A program made the position numbers and the translations under genes. A stretch of 64,000 nt of DNA from Paracoccus sp. TOH. GTDB lineage: Bacteria; Pseudomonadota; Alphaproteobacteria; Rhodobacterales; Rhodobacteraceae. The notes below the pieces were generated by a model. It was not told the origin of the DNA. It ran no database searches and worked only from the letters and a program-made list of their open reading frames with translations. Location of the stretch: the NCBI RefSeq assembly GCF_030388245.1, contig NZ_CP098363.1, positions 1 to 64,000 on the forward strand, written 5' to 3'. Of this stretch, positions 7,242 through 15,411 are shown one piece after another (the stretch's first letter is position 1; each line of letters begins with the position of its first letter).

Positions 7242-7540
7242 GCGGGGCGTTTTGGGCTGGACGTGCATCAAGCCTCGAAGTCGCGTGGCTCCAGTGCTTA
7301 GATGCCGCTACTTCCGCCATCCCTATCCCTGAAACATGTGCGGATTTCGATTCTTTGGTTCGAAGAGCCGCGCAAGGCGAGTTCGGGGCAGAAGCGTTTG
7401 CAGCTCTGAAAGAGCTATGTGACGCTATTCCCATGTATGATCTGACCGCTGCTATCGACGGCTTCCCACAGCAAGGCCCCGCCTACGCGGCGCTTGGCCC
7501 GGTCCTAATGACGCTATCGCAGGCCGGGCGCGGACGGTGA
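7238..7540 (+). CDS. Hypothetical protein
   Basis: 100 aa, mostly helical, with AAQGEFGAEAFAALKELCDA in the middle and a C-terminal AALGPVLMTLSQAG helix. Its ATG overlaps the stop of the preceding gene. No family recognised. Confidence 0.6.
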   Translation: MSGAFWAGRASSLEVAWLQCLDAATSAIPIPETCADFDSLVRRAAQGEFGAEAFAALKELCDAIPMYDLTAAIDGFPQQGPAYAALGPVLMTLSQAGRGR

Positions 7541-7573
7541 GAAATCCATAAAAGGCGCGAAAGGAGCGCAACC

Positions 7574-7903
7574 ATGCCGAATCTGCCTGTGAAACCTTTG
7601 CCTGACGACGCCGTGGACATGGCGGCGCGCGCAATCGCGGCCGAGGTCGCGCATCACATCAAGGCGATGTATCCCGCCGCCGCAGAGGCCGTCGCCTGGG
7701 AGAGCTGCAAGCGGTCCCTTACCGGGGTGATCCGCAACGGCATGAAGCGACTAGGCGATGCGGCCGAGCGTGGTGAGATGGAAGCCGAGATCCGTTCGAT
7801 GCGCAGCCAGCGCGCCCGTGAAGAGGCGATCCGCCGCGACATGGCCCAGGCGGGGACACCAGCAGAGGTCATGTCAGTGATCCGCAGCCATCAGTCCAGA
7901 TAA
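7574..7903 (+). CDS. Hypothetical helical protein
   Basis: 109 aa, charged and helical, with an Arg/Glu-rich C-terminal half (RGEMEAEIRSMRSQRAREEA) likely to form a coiled coil. It is preceded by the leader GGCGCGAAAGGAGCGCAACC shared with 7050. It is the last gene before the terminator at 7992. Confidence 0.6.
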   Translation: MPNLPVKPLPDDAVDMAARAIAAEVAHHIKAMYPAAAEAVAWESCKRSLTGVIRNGMKRLGDAAERGEMEAEIRSMRSQRAREEAIRRDMAQAGTPAEVMSVIRSHQSR

Positions 7904-7991
7904 GGCGCGGCCGAGCCGCAATGAGAGGGGAAGATGAGAGGCGACACGGTGCCGAGAGCCTGCCAACTGAACAGACACCCTGGATAGGAAA

Positions 7992-8014
7992 GGGCCGCTC
8001 TCGCGGCCCTTTTT
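7992..8014 (+). terminator. Rho-independent terminator
   Basis: Perfect 7-bp stem GGGCCGC / GCGGCCC with a 4-base loop, followed by TTTTT. It ends the 5664-7903 plus-strand transcript. The minus-strand gene at 8013 ends against it. Confidence 0.85.
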
Positions 8015-8318
8015 ATATCGTCAGGTCATTCAGGCTCTTGCCCGCCGCGAGTAGATCTTCAACCCATCGTGGCTTTCGGCCCCGGCCGCTCCAGGTCATG
8101 CTTTGATCGTCCGGGTTGGCATATTTCGGGGCAACCGGCTGACGCGAGCGGCCAGCGTCCTCGATCAGCTGATTCAGCGCGAAGCCATGCTCCTGTGCCG
8201 CCCTCTTGACCGCTTCGAGCGCTTCGCGCCGCCGCCTGTCTTCGAAGGTGGCAATCGACCTATCCACCTTCGACCGCAATTCCTTCAGCTGCTTCAGGTC
8301 AAGTTCTTCGATGTTCAT
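8013..8318 (-). CDS. H-NS family nucleoid protein
   Basis: 101 aa from MNIEELDLKQL. An N-terminal coiled-coil oligomerisation region (LRSKVDRSIATFEDRRRREA) precedes the family's C-terminal DNA-binding motif: YANPDDQSMTWSGRGRKPRW, with the GRGRKP hook. H-NS family proteins bind AT-rich DNA in the minor groove and silence it. Plasmid copies can reduce the cost of plasmid entry or control transfer genes; here that is inference. The longer start at 8375 adds a poor N-terminus. Confidence 0.85.
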   Translation of the reverse strand: MNIEELDLKQLKELRSKVDRSIATFEDRRRREALEAVKRAAQEHGFALNQLIEDAGRSRQPVAPKYANPDDQSMTWSGRGRKPRWVEDLLAAGKSLNDLTI

Positions 8319-8405
8319 CGTTCCCCCATGCGCTTCTTGTGAGATCATAGAATCAATCGAGCATCCCCATTGCAAGGGAGAAGCGCCTTAACTGGAGCGC
8401 CAGGG

Positions 8406-8906
8406 TCAGCGCAGATCCTCTCGACCTCCCTGGCGCATTTCGAGGACCGTGTTTTGTATCCCGACAGGATCATCGAGCAAGTTCATCCGCAGCAGTGACG
8501 CGCCACGCATGTCGATCACCAGGTTGCCGGTATTCAGGATGCGCTGAAAAATCGTCTGGGTCAGATCGATGCTGGCGATTTCCTGAACCGGCACCTTCGC
8601 CACGGTGCGGCTCAATATGCCCTTCGCATAGACCACATAGCCGCCCTCTATCGTCAGAGTCGTGCAGGTCCACTGCACAACTGCGATCAGCATCGAGATC
8701 ACAGCTCCTGCGGCGATGGCTGCACCGAAATACCAGCGCACTCGCCCGTAGAGATCTTGCGGCACTGAAAGCCGCGATAGTGGGAACCTGTCAGGCACCA
8801 TCCCGCTGAAAGCCAGCAGCATCAGGAATGCGCCAGCTGCGAACAGCCAGGGGACGAGTTTATCCACGAAGAACCACCAGTGCATCCGGTGAACGACCCT
8901 TTTCAT
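8406..8906 (-). CDS. bPH2/YdbS-like PH-domain membrane protein
   Basis: 166 aa from MKRVVHRMHWW. Two hydrophobic segments (LVPWLFAAGAFLMLLAF at about 17-35 and YFGAAIAAGAVISMLIAVV at about 60-78) are followed by a bacterial PH-like domain: CTTLTIEGGYVVYAKGILSR, then PVQEIASIDLTQTIFQRILN and GNLVIDMRG. Last gene of the envelope operon, overlapping the MlaC-like gene by ATGA. Role in transfer not known. Confidence 0.7.
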   Translation of the reverse strand: MKRVVHRMHWWFFVDKLVPWLFAAGAFLMLLAFSGMVPDRFPLSRLSVPQDLYGRVRWYFGAAIAAGAVISMLIAVVQWTCTTLTIEGGYVVYAKGILSRTVAKVPVQEIASIDLTQTIFQRILNTGNLVIDMRGASLLRMNLLDDPVGIQNTVLEMRQGGREDLR

Positions 8907-9592
8907 TCGCCATCCCCCCATGGATCAGGTGACGCAATTCGCTTGAGGAAAGCGGCTTTGTCCTTTCCTACATCATTCCAGAGTGCAGCAATCAGCTGCT
9001 GCTGACCGGCAAGGGTTGAGGTTCCCTCGATGATGAGGTCGCGAAGCCCTGCGCGGCGCGTGTCCAGCCCTGCCACGATCCAATCTATCGATAGCCCGCC
9101 CTCGATCTCCGGGCTGCGCAGCCGGGTGCTGACGCGGACAACGCCGGGGCCTATGGTGGTCACGCTTACAACGTCGATCTGCTCGCCCTTGTAGCTGTCG
9201 AAGGCTCGCGCATAGTCCTCGGCCGCGAACGCCTGATAGGCCCGTGCAACCGCCACCCTCTCGCGGTCATCGAGCACGGAGAGAAGATCACGCGGCAAGC
9301 TGGAGCGCAGCACAAAGCCCAGATCGACGTAACGCTCGACCAGCGCCGCTATGGCGTCAACGCGGCCCTGGGGCCGCTGCTGGAGCGCCCTGAGCGCATC
9401 AGCGCCCATAGACGCCACTAGGTCCACGGCACGGCGCTCAGCGGCCCCGCGCTCGGCCTGCGAGGCAATCCGTCCCTCGGCCTGGCCCGATGTCTCTACA
9501 GTAAATGCCGAGTCCGGCGCTGCCGGTGCCTTCGCGGCCGCGCCAGCGGCGATTACGCCGGCGATCAATATGACCCGGAGCTTACGGTTCAT
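8903..9592 (-). CDS. MlaC/Ttg2D-like periplasmic protein
   Basis: 229 aa from MNRKLRVILIAG. Signal peptide ending near AAKAPAAPDS. The C-terminal two-thirds resembles MlaC-type phospholipid carriers: a helical region (LVERYVDLGFVLRSSLPRD), RVSTRLRSPEIEG, then the family-like SIDWIVAGLDTRRAGLRDLI and EGTSTLAGQQQLIAAL. MlaC proteins ferry phospholipids across the periplasm. Family membership is read from pattern only. In this operon it may help membrane upkeep around the transfer channel (inference). Confidence 0.55.
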   Translation of the reverse strand: MNRKLRVILIAGVIAAGAAAKAPAAPDSAFTVETSGQAEGRIASQAERGAAERRAVDLVASMGADALRALQQRPQGRVDAIAALVERYVDLGFVLRSSLPRDLLSVLDDRERVAVARAYQAFAAEDYARAFDSYKGEQIDVVSVTTIGPGVVRVSTRLRSPEIEGGLSIDWIVAGLDTRRAGLRDLIIEGTSTLAGQQQLIAALWNDVGKDKAAFLKRIASPDPWGDGE

Positions 9593-10175
9593 CGCCGGTC
9601 CCCATGATGGCGCACACGTTGTCGAGGGAGATGTTGAGGCCGATGCTGTTCGATACCAGCTCGGCTGCATCCAGGATGAAGAAGCACGTCAATCCCCCGA
9701 GGAAAAAGACGATGGCTCTTCCGGTGCCACCCTGCCGCTCATGCAGGATGCGTTGCCTGACCAGGACCGTCGCCCAGCCAACCCCCGTGATGCCCATAGA
9801 CATGAAGAACAGAATGATCGCGGCCTTTACACGATCACACCATGGGCTGGTGTTTGGAGGCGGCAGGTAGGATAGGATATTATAGGTCTCCGTCCCGCCC
9901 AGAACGAAGGTTCCCGCCGCGTCCCACATAATCACGAGCGGCACCGACATCGCACCGCCCAAGACGATCAGCATCAGTGCTTTCCATGGCGTAGGTGTGC
10001 CCTCGCCAAAGGTCTGACCTCTGCTTCCAGCGCTGACCTGGTGATAGGCCATAATCAGGCCGGATGCGACAGAGAGCAAGCCGCCCAAGGCCATTACCGC
10101 CAGGATGAACTCAATATAGTAGGGAAAAACATTGGTCAGCTGGACCAGCGCGGTATCGAGGCTCGGGATCTCCAT
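9582..10175 (-). CDS. Inner-membrane protein, DotE/IcmC (TraQ)-like
   Basis: 197 aa with an N-terminal segment followed by four predicted membrane helices (EFILAVMALGGLLSVASGLIM; ALMLIVLGGAMSVPLVIMW; AAIILFFMSMGITGVGWATVLV; AIVFFLGGLTCFFILDAAELV). The layout and position in a T4BSS operon resemble the DotE/DotP/DotV family of small Dot/Icm membrane proteins, but no diagnostic motif settles which one. Overlaps the MlaC-like gene by 11 bases. Confidence 0.5.
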   Translation of the reverse strand: MEIPSLDTALVQLTNVFPYYIEFILAVMALGGLLSVASGLIMAYHQVSAGSRGQTFGEGTPTPWKALMLIVLGGAMSVPLVIMWDAAGTFVLGGTETYNILSYLPPPNTSPWCDRVKAAIILFFMSMGITGVGWATVLVRQRILHERQGGTGRAIVFFLGGLTCFFILDAAELVSNSIGLNISLDNVCAIMGTGDEP

Positions 10176-10189
10176 GTCACCGCCCCCGA

Positions 10190-10489
10190 TTACCGCTGCT
10201 GCCCTGCGCCAGCATCCAGATACTCGCGCAGCGCGTTATATTTCGCCGCCAGATCATTATAGCCCTTGATGAGGCGTTCATTGGTCTGTTCGAGAGCGAG
10301 AATGCGATCCTCTGCCCGTCTAACCTGGATTGCGAGCAGGTTGGGATCGAGATACTGGTTCGGCACATACTCGTCCACGTCCACAGCTTGCGGATCGACC
10401 GGCTTCAACTCCGGCCCCTGTGCATGGACTGCGCCCCCGAAAATCATGCTTCCGAAGGCGACAGCAGCGATCAACTTTTTAGCTTGCAT
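10190..10489 (-). CDS. Secreted coiled-coil protein
   Basis: 99 aa with a signal peptide (cleavage likely after AVHAQ) and a C-terminal coiled coil (LAIQVRRAEDRILALEQTNER and following). Sits between the DotE-like gene and a secreted protein gene, overlapping the latter by 19 bases. No named family; a small periplasmic scaffold or adaptor is plausible. Confidence 0.6.
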   Translation of the reverse strand: MQAKKLIAAVAFGSMIFGGAVHAQGPELKPVDPQAVDVDEYVPNQYLDPNLLAIQVRRAEDRILALEQTNERLIKGYNDLAAKYNALREYLDAGAGQQR

Positions 10490-11091
10490 TGAATGAAGTC
10501 CTCTGTCTCAACCACCACCGACGCAGCTGCCGCAACGTCGCGCTTGTCCGTTTTCTTGCCGTTCACCACCAGAGCCGGGGCCTCGTTCGCACCCCAGGCG
10601 AAGGGATCGGCCACAACGAAGGACGGGTGGTCCGATTTCCCCATGACGCAACCGCCCATGCCGATCATCCGAGTCTCGGTATCATCGGCTGTCGCAGCCC
10701 ATTTCTGGTAGATGTCGTCAGCCATCCAGATCACCTCGTCGGAGAGATTGTTCGTCTTGCCGACATAGATCTCGACGCGAGCACCACGGCGGATGGCACC
10801 AACCAGCGCCTCCGCTTCGTCCTGGCGAAGTTCCCCCTTGGTGTGGAACATGACGACCGTGCGGGCCGCATTGATGGTGTCGAGCAGACACTTCTGGTCA
10901 CAGCTCGGCCAATCCTGCGTCGATACGCTGTTCCATTCCCAGCCCTGCGGATAGTCTTCGGCAGGCTCCTGTGCCAAGCCCAAGCCGGGCAGCATCGCAA
11001 GCAATGCCGCCAGCGCCAGCATGGACGCCGACACGATACCCATGGTTGGCAACAGAATCCCTGTTGCCGCTTTCGCTTTTGCCGTCTTCAT
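10471..11091 (-). CDS. Secreted hypothetical protein
   Basis: 206 aa from MKTAKAKAATG with a long hydrophobic signal region (ASMLALAALLAMLPGLGLAQ). The mature part has four Cys (CDQKC, CVMG, QCK) and a segment, EALVGAIRRGARVEIYVGK, that looks like part of a phospholipase-D-like fold, but the HKD catalytic motif is absent. Its ATG overlaps the stop of the transglycosylase/M23 gene. Function unknown. Confidence 0.6.
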   Translation of the reverse strand: MKTAKAKAATGILLPTMGIVSASMLALAALLAMLPGLGLAQEPAEDYPQGWEWNSVSTQDWPSCDQKCLLDTINAARTVVMFHTKGELRQDEAEALVGAIRRGARVEIYVGKTNNLSDEVIWMADDIYQKWAATADDTETRMIGMGGCVMGKSDHPSFVVADPFAWGANEAPALVVNGKKTDKRDVAAAASVVVETEDFIQCKLKS

Positions 11092-12722
11092 CTGGTTTGT
11101 CCTCCTGTGGTCTCTGACACCAGTGTCGCCCATGCCGCCATCGGTCGCTTGCGATCCGAGGCGTAAAGATGCGAGCGCGTGAAATCGTCGGCCGCAATTT
11201 TTGTCAGATCGAGCACGGCATCCCGGAACTCGCCCATGGCCATATCGGCTGCATAACCGACATCCGCCAGATGGCCGATTGGGTCGGACCCGAGTTCCGC
11301 GGCCGATACTCCCCCTCCGCTGCTCGCCATCGGCTGGCTGGCCAGATCGCCCACCGCACAGTTATTTGGCAGAGTCAGCCCATCAGGCCGCGAAATCCCT
11401 TGACTGGCATATGCCGCCGCCAGCTCGGCCGGGAAGTTGACCCTGTTTGGCAGGAACGGTTCGGGGTTGATGAAATAGAAGCTGGTCGGCAGAGCCGATG
11501 CCACCTGATCGGCAGTGAGCGGCGCGCGTTCCTTCGATCCGGTCCATCCCTGCGGGGATTCCCAGATGCGCGACTCCATACCCGCACTTTGGAGCTTTTC
11601 GCCCTGGATCACCGTGCCCAAGTGAAGGTGGACAGCGCCAGGCGAGCCGGTGTCCCCCATGGTGCCGATCTGCGTATCCGGCGTAACCGTCGCCCCGGTC
11701 CCTCGCACATCGCGGTGAACCGAGTCCAGGTGCATGAAAATGAACCGTTGAGATCCGTCGCTCGTCTCGATGACGACGCGGTTTCCGCCGCTCCCTGATC
11801 CTGCCGTGATGACTCTGCCATTCACCCCAGCATAGATCGGGTCGCCGCGCCCCACACTGTTCACCAGGTCGAGACCCTGATGCCAGCCTTTCGAGGCGCG
11901 GCCGGTCCTATCCACACCGTAGGGCGACGACACACGCTGGCCGGACGTGGACATGAGCCGTGAAAGGCAGACGCCGGAAACCGTCGCGGCCTCGGCCGAT
12001 GCCGCCTCCGCAACTTGCTCGGTCGTGTAGTTGCCGCCCGCCTCGGTCGTGGCGCTACCACCATAACCCGATGCCCCAGCGATGCCCCCATGAGCGGCAG
12101 CGCCACTCGCGATCCGGCCCATGACATAGACATCAAGCCGCTCCAGCGTCTGTTCTGACGGGAAGTTCTGTCGCAGAATGGTGTCGAGGTTGCTTAGGTT
12201 CTCGCCGGTAAAGCCTGACCGGACGAAATTGTTCATGCCGCCAGCGCCAAGGAAGTGTGCGCCAGACAGCAAGCCGCCTTCCGTCACCAGAACGCCGTTG
12301 ACTGCCTTCCCCACATAGCCTTTCGTCGTAGCGCTCAAGCTACGCCAGTTCTTCACCGTGAACTCGTCAAACGCCTGGTCCTGAAGCCTGCGCCCAGCTT
12401 CGGTCGTAAGGAAGTCCTCGATGGTGCTGACCCCCATTCCCTGGGATTTGGCCGTGAAGACCACGCTGTCCCATTCCCAGGTGCCGTTCGGACTGGCGAC
12501 ATAACCCAGATCGGCCAGCGTCTGCGGCATGAACTGATAAGCGCCTGCGGCCTTGCCGGTGACTTCGTTCAGGATATGGTATCGCCGCCCCGATTCCGGC
12601 CCCATCACCGCTGTGCGGTAAGCTGCAAAATCGAAGCCCCCCGAAATGGATTGAGCGCTTCCAGGCAGAGCTGCCATGGAGAGCGTGAGGGAAAGGGCAA
12701 GAACGGACAGAGTGCGGCGCAT
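11088..12722 (-). CDS. Peptidoglycan hydrolase: transglycosylase-like + M23 endopeptidase
   Basis: 544 aa with signal peptide (MAALPGSAQS). Residues ~30-190 resemble a phage-tail/lysozyme-like transglycosylase domain: MGPESGRRYHILN, then AAGAYQFMPQTLADLGY, with the catalytic-type Glu in PESG. Residues ~265-375 are an M23 (LytM) domain: SSPYGVDRTGR, HQGLDLV (first metal ligands, about 280) and HLHLG (about 364), both zinc motifs intact. A C-terminal ~150 aa has no clear domain. Such two-domain enzymes open the cell wall for the transfer channel. Second gene of the 13463-8406 operon. Confidence 0.85.
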   Translation of the reverse strand: MRRTLSVLALSLTLSMAALPGSAQSISGGFDFAAYRTAVMGPESGRRYHILNEVTGKAAGAYQFMPQTLADLGYVASPNGTWEWDSVVFTAKSQGMGVSTIEDFLTTEAGRRLQDQAFDEFTVKNWRSLSATTKGYVGKAVNGVLVTEGGLLSGAHFLGAGGMNNFVRSGFTGENLSNLDTILRQNFPSEQTLERLDVYVMGRIASGAAAHGGIAGASGYGGSATTEAGGNYTTEQVAEAASAEAATVSGVCLSRLMSTSGQRVSSPYGVDRTGRASKGWHQGLDLVNSVGRGDPIYAGVNGRVITAGSGSGGNRVVIETSDGSQRFIFMHLDSVHRDVRGTGATVTPDTQIGTMGDTGSPGAVHLHLGTVIQGEKLQSAGMESRIWESPQGWTGSKERAPLTADQVASALPTSFYFINPEPFLPNRVNFPAELAAAYASQGISRPDGLTLPNNCAVGDLASQPMASSGGGVSAAELGSDPIGHLADVGYAADMAMGEFRDAVLDLTKIAADDFTRSHLYASDRKRPMAAWATLVSETTGGQTR

Positions 12723-12725
12723 CTT

Positions 12726-13463
12726 CTACTCCACATGCCGAGGGTGGTTGGGGGGAGATTGCGCCGCCTTCGGCTCGATCATCTCCAGTTCGGTTTCGTT
12801 GCCGGTGGCCATATCGACCTGGACCACAGCCTTGGGCCGTTGGTATTCCAGTTGGAGCTTGCCACCCGCCTCGAAGAAGCCCCATGCACTGTCGAGGCTG
12901 AAGAAGTAGGCTTGTGGATCGCGGCCTGGCCGCAGGACCACCAAGGGACATTCCGAACCGCCTGCGGCGCAGATGGTGGTCGTCGCCAGTTGCACGGCCT
13001 TGACGATTTCACCCTTCTCAGTGCGGTGCAGGAATGTCATGTTCCCGGCGCCGTTGCTGGGCTTCTCGGCAAGGTCAGCCTCGAAAATCGACACAGCGGC
13101 ATCAAAGTCATCGTCGTTCGTCGGCCCGGCCGCGACCGCGACCTCCGCAACCAGGGGGACGAACCCCTCGTTGCGCCATTGCCATTGCCGCCCGTCCGCC
13201 ACGATGCGTTTGAAAAAGGAACGGTTATCTTCAACCAGTCCGGTCACATTTCCGGCTCGGAAGATTTCGATCCAGGCCCCATCCGGCACCGACCAGAAGA
13301 GCACACGTTTGCCGCCCTCCCACTCTTGCAGTTGTTCGGGGGGCAGCTTCCCGTCGAGATCTAGAGTAGTCTTCTCCGGCGCGTTCACCTGGGCGAATGC
13401 AGGCTGCGACAACACACCGAGAAGGGCAGCGAAGGCGATGTGTCTTGCGGTCAGTTTCAACAT
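12726..13463 (-). CDS. Secreted hypothetical protein
   Basis: 245 aa from MLKLTARHIAFAALLG with a signal peptide cleaved near AFAQV. Mature part is beta-rich (RVLFWSVPDGAWIEIFR, then FFKRIVADGRQWQWRNEGFV) with one Cys pair (CAAGGSEC). First gene of the envelope operon. The longer start at 13679 runs through the upstream regulatory motif and is unlikely. No family recognised. Confidence 0.65.
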   Translation of the reverse strand: MLKLTARHIAFAALLGVLSQPAFAQVNAPEKTTLDLDGKLPPEQLQEWEGGKRVLFWSVPDGAWIEIFRAGNVTGLVEDNRSFFKRIVADGRQWQWRNEGFVPLVAEVAVAAGPTNDDDFDAAVSIFEADLAEKPSNGAGNMTFLHRTEKGEIVKAVQLATTTICAAGGSECPLVVLRPGRDPQAYFFSLDSAWGFFEAGGKLQLEYQRPKAVVQVDMATGNETELEMIEPKAAQSPPNHPRHVE

Positions 13464-13507
13464 GGTCTCCTGCGGAGAGTTCTGGAATAATCCATCGAAA
13501 GATAGTA

Positions 13508-13519
13508 TGTATTTAGATA
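13508..13519 (-). promoter_or_regulatory. TATCTAAATACA motif between divergent genes
   Basis: Minus-strand TATCTAAATACA. It lies in the 74-base gap between the divergent genes 12726-13463 and 13538-13915. The same 12-mer with one to three changes occurs ahead of several other transcription units (15702, 26311, 38497, 43579, 45854). Confidence 0.5.
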
Positions 13520-13537
13520 GACAGAAAGGAAAAAGCC

Positions 13538-13915
13538 ATGAGTGCCATGAAAAAAGCGGCCAGCACCTATCGCGGTGAATACGGCTACCGCCAGGGCTAC
13601 GGCTTCGAGCGCCCTCTCCCCGACTATCTCGCGGAGCTAGTCGAAGCCGTTGATGCCGGTCTTCGCCAAGACGACACATTCTCGGCCGTGGCCGAGATCG
13701 ACCTCGGGCATAGCCTCCCGAAACACCGTCTCACGCTGGACATAGCCGGAATGACCCTCAGCACCCGTGTCGGGGATGATGAAGAGGAAACCCGCCGTCC
13801 CGCGTCGATGTTCTCGTCGCTTGGCGGGATTCGCGACATCCTCGCGGGCCTGGTCGCAGCCGGTGGGCTTCCGGCCGAGGTCACGCCCAACCAGGTCCAC
13901 ATCGAGCTGCAATAA
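13538..13915 (+). CDS. Hypothetical protein
   Basis: 125 aa, soluble, starting MSAMKKAASTYRGEYGYR, with good upstream AGAAAGGAAAAAGCC. It looks like a small alpha/beta domain (AVAEIDLGHSLPKHRLTLDI). Divergent from the envelope operon and 10 bases ahead of the next gene. Confidence 0.6.
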   Translation: MSAMKKAASTYRGEYGYRQGYGFERPLPDYLAELVEAVDAGLRQDDTFSAVAEIDLGHSLPKHRLTLDIAGMTLSTRVGDDEEETRRPASMFSSLGGIRDILAGLVAAGGLPAEVTPNQVHIELQ

Positions 13916-13925
13916 GGATTCCCTG

Positions 13926-14501
13926 ATGGCCGAGGATGATGACCGACCCAGAAAGTCGAGAAGAGCTGCCATCGCTGGTGTCTTGTTCCCGTGGCGGAAG
14001 CTGAAGGATCTCGATCCGCGCAGGCGTATCCCGAAAGAAAGGATGTCCTGGAACGACGCGGGCAGCAGCTTCAGCTTCGCTCTTTCGGCCCTGAAGAAGC
14101 GGAGATCAAGCACCTGTCCGGCCTGTCAGACACCACGCAGCGTGTCCCTGCTTGAGGCCGTCAACCACGAGGGCGGTGACACGACCTATGTGCTCGGCTG
14201 CAACAACTGCGACTATATAGAAAATATCGAGATGAAGCTCGAAGCCGTCACCGCGACCATCGACAGCCTGCGCATTGGGGAGCGCCGCTTCCTGATCGCG
14301 GCAGCTTGCGCAGCAGGCTTCGGATTCCTCTACTACTTCATGACCGGCTATCTGTTCACCCTGATCGGGGCCATGCTGATTGCGGCGATGATCCTGACCA
14401 ACGCCATCATCTTCCGGTATCGCGTCTGGCAAATCGTTCACCAGAGGCTCTACGAGGCCAAAGCGCCTCTGGGCGACTGGCTGCGCCACGAGTTCTCTTA
14501 A
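13926..14501 (+). CDS. Zn-ribbon membrane protein
   Basis: 191 aa from MAEDDDRPRKSRR; the longer frame start at 13767 overlaps the previous gene. Contains a zinc-ribbon-like domain (CPACQT at about 61, CNNCDY at about 91) and then two membrane helices (FLIAAACAAGFGFLYYF; FTLIGAMLIAAMILTNAII). The soluble part is probably cytoplasmic. It is the last gene before a strong terminator; possible T4SS accessory by location only. Confidence 0.65.
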   Translation: MAEDDDRPRKSRRAAIAGVLFPWRKLKDLDPRRRIPKERMSWNDAGSSFSFALSALKKRRSSTCPACQTPRSVSLLEAVNHEGGDTTYVLGCNNCDYIENIEMKLEAVTATIDSLRIGERRFLIAAACAAGFGFLYYFMTGYLFTLIGAMLIAAMILTNAIIFRYRVWQIVHQRLYEAKAPLGDWLRHEFS

Positions 14502-14518
14502 GCTGTCGGCCGACATGG

Positions 14519-14557
14519 AAAAAAGCTCCCAAAGCTGACGCATCGGGAGCTTTTTTC
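14519..14557. terminator. Bidirectional terminator
   Basis: AAAAAAGCTCCC paired with GGGAGCTTTTTT around a 14-base loop. A- and T-runs on both sides let it serve the plus-strand 13538-14501 transcript and the minus-strand vapBC transcript. Confidence 0.85.
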
Positions 14558-14589
14558 AGTATTGATGGGTCGAATCCCAAGCTCATTGT

Positions 14590-14991
14590 CTACCTGATCC
14601 AGTTTTCAACCCGCAGGCCGCGAACGCGGGAAAACTCGCCCGTGTTGTCAGTCACAAGGATTGCGCCTGCGGCGTAGGCATGAGCTGCGATCAACAGATC
14701 GTTCGGACCAATGGGCTTACCAGCGGCCTCAAGCTCGGCACGAATGCCGCCATACTCTGCGTCAGCAGGCACATCGAGCGCCAGAACCTGCACGCTTTCC
14801 AGTATCGCTTCGACATGCGCCAGGAGTTTCGCAGACCCTTTCCTGGCGCACCCATATCGCAGCTCTGCGGCTGTGATGATGCTCACGCAGATCGCATCCG
14901 GGCCGACCTCGGCAATGCGCTTTGCCGCGCTGCCGTCAGGATGTCGCAGCAGATCGGAGACGATATTGGTGTCGAGCATATAGAGGGTCAA
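14590..14991 (-). CDS. vapC: VapC-type PIN ribonuclease toxin
   Basis: 133 aa PIN domain. Acidic active-site residues are in place: LDTN (Asp near residue 7), AAELRYG (Glu), PNDLLIAAHA (Asp) and TDNTGEF (Asp). VapC toxins cleave RNA (often tRNA or rRNA) when not bound by VapB. Overlaps the antitoxin gene by four bases. Confidence 0.92.
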   Translation of the reverse strand: MTLYMLDTNIVSDLLRHPDGSAAKRIAEVGPDAICVSIITAAELRYGCARKGSAKLLAHVEAILESVQVLALDVPADAEYGGIRAELEAAGKPIGPNDLLIAAHAYAAGAILVTDNTGEFSRVRGLRVENWIR

Positions 14992-15251
14992 AGGTCGATT
15001 TCCTTGGCCGGGAGAAGCGTCTCGTCCACGTCAGGAAACTGATCCTCTGGTCCGAGCGGGTCTAGTCCGGCCAGCACTTCAAGCAGATTCTTGCGGCGCA
15101 CCGGCTCGATGATGAGCCGGTTCCCATCACGATAGATGTTCACCCGATCCCCTGGCATCTCGAAGTCTGCGGGAATGCGGACGGCTTGGCTCTTGTTGTT
15201 ACGGAAGAGCTTGGCTTCACGAGGCTCTGAATATGGCTGCGGATGCGGCAT
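14988..15251 (-). CDS. vapB: VapB-type antitoxin (AbrB/SpoVT fold)
   Basis: 87 aa. The N-terminal half matches the swapped-hairpin AbrB pattern: AKLFRNNKSQAVRIPADF, then VNIYRDGNRLIIEP. The C-terminal half is the acidic toxin-binding tail (LGPEDQFPDVDETL). Preceded by AGGAGGGG. Downstream vapC overlaps it. The palindrome at 15272-15293 is probably its operator. Confidence 0.9.
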   Translation of the reverse strand: MPHPQPYSEPREAKLFRNNKSQAVRIPADFEMPGDRVNIYRDGNRLIIEPVRRKNLLEVLAGLDPLGPEDQFPDVDETLLPAKEIDL

Positions 15252-15271
15252 GATCGCCCCTCCTGTTCATG

Positions 15272-15293
15272 TGTATATGCAGAAACATATACA
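15272..15293 (-). promoter_or_regulatory. Palindromic operator upstream of vapB
   Basis: TGTATATG, six bases, CATATACA: an 8-bp perfect inverted repeat 20 bases upstream of the vapB start. VapBC complexes usually repress their own operon through such sites. Confidence 0.75.
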
Positions 15294-15352
15294 TCATGCT
15301 GGGGAGATTTTCAACCTGCACCTCTGCCAGTCCGTCCTACTGAAACGAAAAC

Positions 15353-15377
15353 GGAGCCGGATGAACCGGCTCCTTTT
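15353..15377. terminator. Terminator
   Basis: GGAGCCGG / CCGGCTCC stem with 5-base loop and TTTT on the plus side; reading the minus strand it is followed by GTTTTC. It lies just past the end of the minus-strand gene at 15412 and upstream of vapB, insulating the two. Confidence 0.75.
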
Positions 15378-15411
15378 CATATCTTCCAACGGTGCAGATC
15401 AGCCGCTGCGG

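Noticed and set aside
7921-8106. 61-aa plus-strand ORF
   Set aside because: It reads through the terminator at 7992-8014 and into the antisense of the H-NS-like gene.
12255-13364. 369-aa plus-strand ORF
   Set aside because: Antisense to the transglycosylase/M23 gene and the secreted protein gene, both well supported by signal peptides and motifs.
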